DNA of 64,000 nucleotides from positions 613,029 to 677,028 of the forward strand of contig NZ_JAZARE010000001.1 of the NCBI RefSeq assembly GCF_036231905.1. The letters are read 5' to 3'. This stretch comes from CAMLIZ01 sp036231905. GTDB lineage: Bacteria > Pseudomonadota > Gammaproteobacteria > Burkholderiales > Burkholderiaceae_C. How positions within the stretch are numbered: position 1 is the first letter of the stretch; each line of letters begins with the position of its first letter. This document shows, one piece after another, positions 63,581-64,000 of the stretch. The notes beneath the pieces are model-generated. The model was not told the DNA's origin. It saw only the letters and a program-made list of their open reading frames with translations, and searched no databases. The position numbers and the translations under genes are program-made.

Positions 63581-64000
63581 CCTCGTTTTGCCAAGGGAGA
63601 GCCTTGAGCAGCGGCGTTCAGCAAGCACTCGACGCACACTTGCTGCGGCATCACCGGCATTGCATAACTCTCCGTCCCCGCCCCCACCATGCTCTTGGTC
63701 GCCGCATGCACCGTGATCTTCCCCGGGCACTGCACGGTGATGCCACCACCCTCGATCACGATCTGTGCCCCACCAGCCGTCTGCAAGGTGATCTTCTTCG
63801 CCGCGGCCCAGTCGATGTGGCCGTTGGCGCTTTGCACGTTGACCAGCCCCTTGGCCGCGATCTGCAGGGTGTCGCTCTGCGCCTGCACGTTGATGTCGCC
63901 ATGCCCGGCGATCATGGTGATGCCGGTGCCGGCGGCTTCATCGCCGGGTTGAACTGCACCGGCCAGCACCCCGATCGCCTGGCCGGTGTGCAGCCGCGTC
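63577..64000 (-). CDS. vgrG: VgrG C-terminal end (runs off window)
   Basis: The last ~140 residues of a VgrG spike protein, with its 5' part beyond the window. The DUF2345-type tail shows GHGDINVQAQSDTLQIAAKG, NVQSANGHIDWAAAKKITLQ and a repeated beta-strand pattern typical of VgrG needles. The Cys-containing end (PQQVCVECLL) may help bind the cargo adaptor. It is first in the order vgrG, DUF4123, immunity, immunity, effector. Confidence 0.9.
   Translation of the reverse strand, partial: TRLHTGQAIGVLAGAVQPGDEAAGTGITMIAGHGDINVQAQSDTLQIAAKGLVNVQSANGHIDWAAAKKITLQTAGGAQIVIEGGGITVQCPGKITVHAATKSMVGAGTESYAMPVMPQQVCVECLLNAAAQGSPLAKRG

Overview
This is a 64-kb stretch of a very GC-rich chromosome. Gene content points to a betaproteobacterium of the order Burkholderiales, probably near the Rubrivivax/Leptothrix/Ideonella group. 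The evidence is Liv-type and Bug-type solute-binding proteins, PHB depolymerases, a liu/mcc leucine cluster, PEP-CTERM proteins and the cobalamin-salvage operon layout. The assignment is inferred from gene families, since no rRNA is present. I saw no tRNA, rRNA, CRISPR array, transposase or phage gene.

Layout. (1) 1-1900: N-terminal part of an unusual UvrA, reverse strand, cut by the window edge. (2) 2111-6062: two tandem Liv-type binding proteins followed by a soluble hybrid histidine kinase. (3) 6077-11432: hydrolases, a GFA-family protein, an exported CxxCH protein, and a tandem pair of PEP-CTERM proteins with EF-hand-like loops. (4) 11485-22516, all reverse strand: a PHB-utilisation locus. 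It holds a sigma-54 activator, then a sigma-54 promoter, binding protein, PHB depolymerase, livG, livF, livH, livM and a 3-hydroxybutyrate-oligomer hydrolase. (5) 22662-28044: malonate operon (GntR regulator, malonyl-CoA decarboxylase, Bug receptor, enoyl-CoA hydratase-like protein, malonyl-CoA synthetase). (6) 28051-32128: protocatechuate 3,4-dioxygenase pcaHG with a PcaQ-like regulator, an SDR and a flavin oxidoreductase. (7) 32158-43827: cobalamin riboswitch and a 12-gene uptake and nucleotide-loop-assembly operon whose cobO carries a large in-frame internal deletion. (8) 43905-47909: MFS transporter with a small membrane protein, and a divergent oxidoreductase/LysR pair. (9) 47919-58713: leucine/isovalerate catabolism (MCC alpha and beta, methylglutaconyl-CoA hydratase, HMG-CoA lyase) with bioB inside the cluster and an AraC-type regulator at the end. 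(10) 58720-64000: type VI secretion effector module (VgrG tail, DUF4123 adaptor, two near-duplicate DUF3304 lipoproteins, Tle1-type lipase) next to a four-repeat zinc-ribbon protein.

How it works together. The PHB locus reads as one regulated pathway. A secreted type-2 depolymerase cuts PHB to oligomers, the oligomer hydrolase gives monomers, and the Liv-type ABC transporter encoded between them is the obvious candidate importer. A sigma-54 promoter with perfect GG-N10-GC spacing lies upstream of the first gene, next to its probable activator. The cobalamin operon imports corrinoids and completes the lower ligand, but the corrinoid adenosyltransferase step appears broken at this site. The leucine cluster makes biotin beside the biotin-dependent carboxylase it needs.

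The two gene-free stretches over 300 bp that are not the riboswitch leader are filled by repeats: a long imperfect palindrome between livF and livG, and a pair of inverted REP-like elements upstream of the DinB gene.
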